From Erythrobacter sp. BLCC-B19 (lineage in GTDB: Bacteria; Pseudomonadota; Alphaproteobacteria; Sphingomonadales; Sphingomonadaceae): a DNA stretch of 64,000 nt. Under the pieces are notes generated by a model, which had not been told where the DNA came from, searched no databases, and saw nothing but the letters and a program-made list of their open reading frames with translations. The position numbers were made by a program, and so were the translations under genes. Shown here in pieces: positions 63,981-64,000 of this stretch; positions within the stretch are counted from its first letter, which is position 1; each line of letters starts with the position of its first letter. The stretch is taken from NCBI RefSeq assembly GCF_028621955.1, contig NZ_CP117516.1, forward strand, positions 1,696,001 to 1,760,000, in the 5' to 3' direction.

Positions 63981-64000
63981 GGCGGCGGCGTGGCTCAAGC

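Overview
The window is 64 kb of GC-rich, densely coded bacterial chromosome with short intergenic gaps and many 1-4 base start/stop overlaps. It reads as an alphaproteobacterium of the order Sphingomonadales, probably Erythrobacteraceae. The pointers are the EcfG/NepR/PhyR general stress locus, the single-copy core genes, the many TonB/siderophore genes, and a PEP-CTERM-like tail. The species call is inference; I see no rRNA and no complete transposon, prophage or CRISPR array.

Layout. 1-5.3 kb: aroC, then ruvA-ruvB with an AT-richer unknown membrane gene wedged between them, then a very serine-rich surface protein closed by a bidirectional terminator. 5.4-15.5 kb: a rhodanese lipoprotein behind aconitase, an EamA permease, two L,D-transpeptidases, and a leftward run ispG - thioredoxin-like lipoprotein - mntP - deacetylase. 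15.7-20 kb: membrane protein, esterase, SDR, GNAT, isoaspartyl peptidase. 20-28.4 kb: a tightly coupled leftward operon pheA / DUF4129 / DUF4350 / MoxR / DUF58 / SpoIIM-like / RDD, ending in a class A beta-lactamase. 28.4-34 kb: membrane-anchored cytochrome c, rlmE, ppx/gppA, tRNA-Gln(CUG), LOG protein, acyl-CoA desaturase, thiD.

34-41 kb is an iron-acquisition island. A leftward TonB-dependent receptor - tonB - piuC operon diverges from a rightward PepSY-TM - DUF2271 - DUF4198 - apbE operon, with two Fur-like palindromes in the shared intergenic region. The DUF2271 protein carries an SGAT motif like the one ApbE flavinylates, which suggests an iron-regulated periplasmic FMN/heme reductase. 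This is my best candidate for an under-described system.

41-49 kb: a DUF1272 protein, glmM, a dicarboxylate symporter, sodB, then the general stress response locus (ecfG, nepR, HWE sensor kinase, phyR). Two near-identical 157-bp palindromic repeats and a diverged third copy lie between 47.7 and 51.7 kb at gene 3' ends. 49-55.6 kb: a GNAT-like protein that may be the bacterial ceramide synthase, divergent from a fatty-acid desaturase; another GNAT; lptG-lptF; a DUF427 protein; clpS. 55.8-64 kb: a histone-H1-like phasin with paired operators, PHA synthase phaC, an AlaC-type aminotransferase, a membrane-anchored HTH protein followed by two unknown genes, a RadC-like MPN protein coupled to a winged-helix protein, a crotonase, and a DUF2946-like protein at the right edge.
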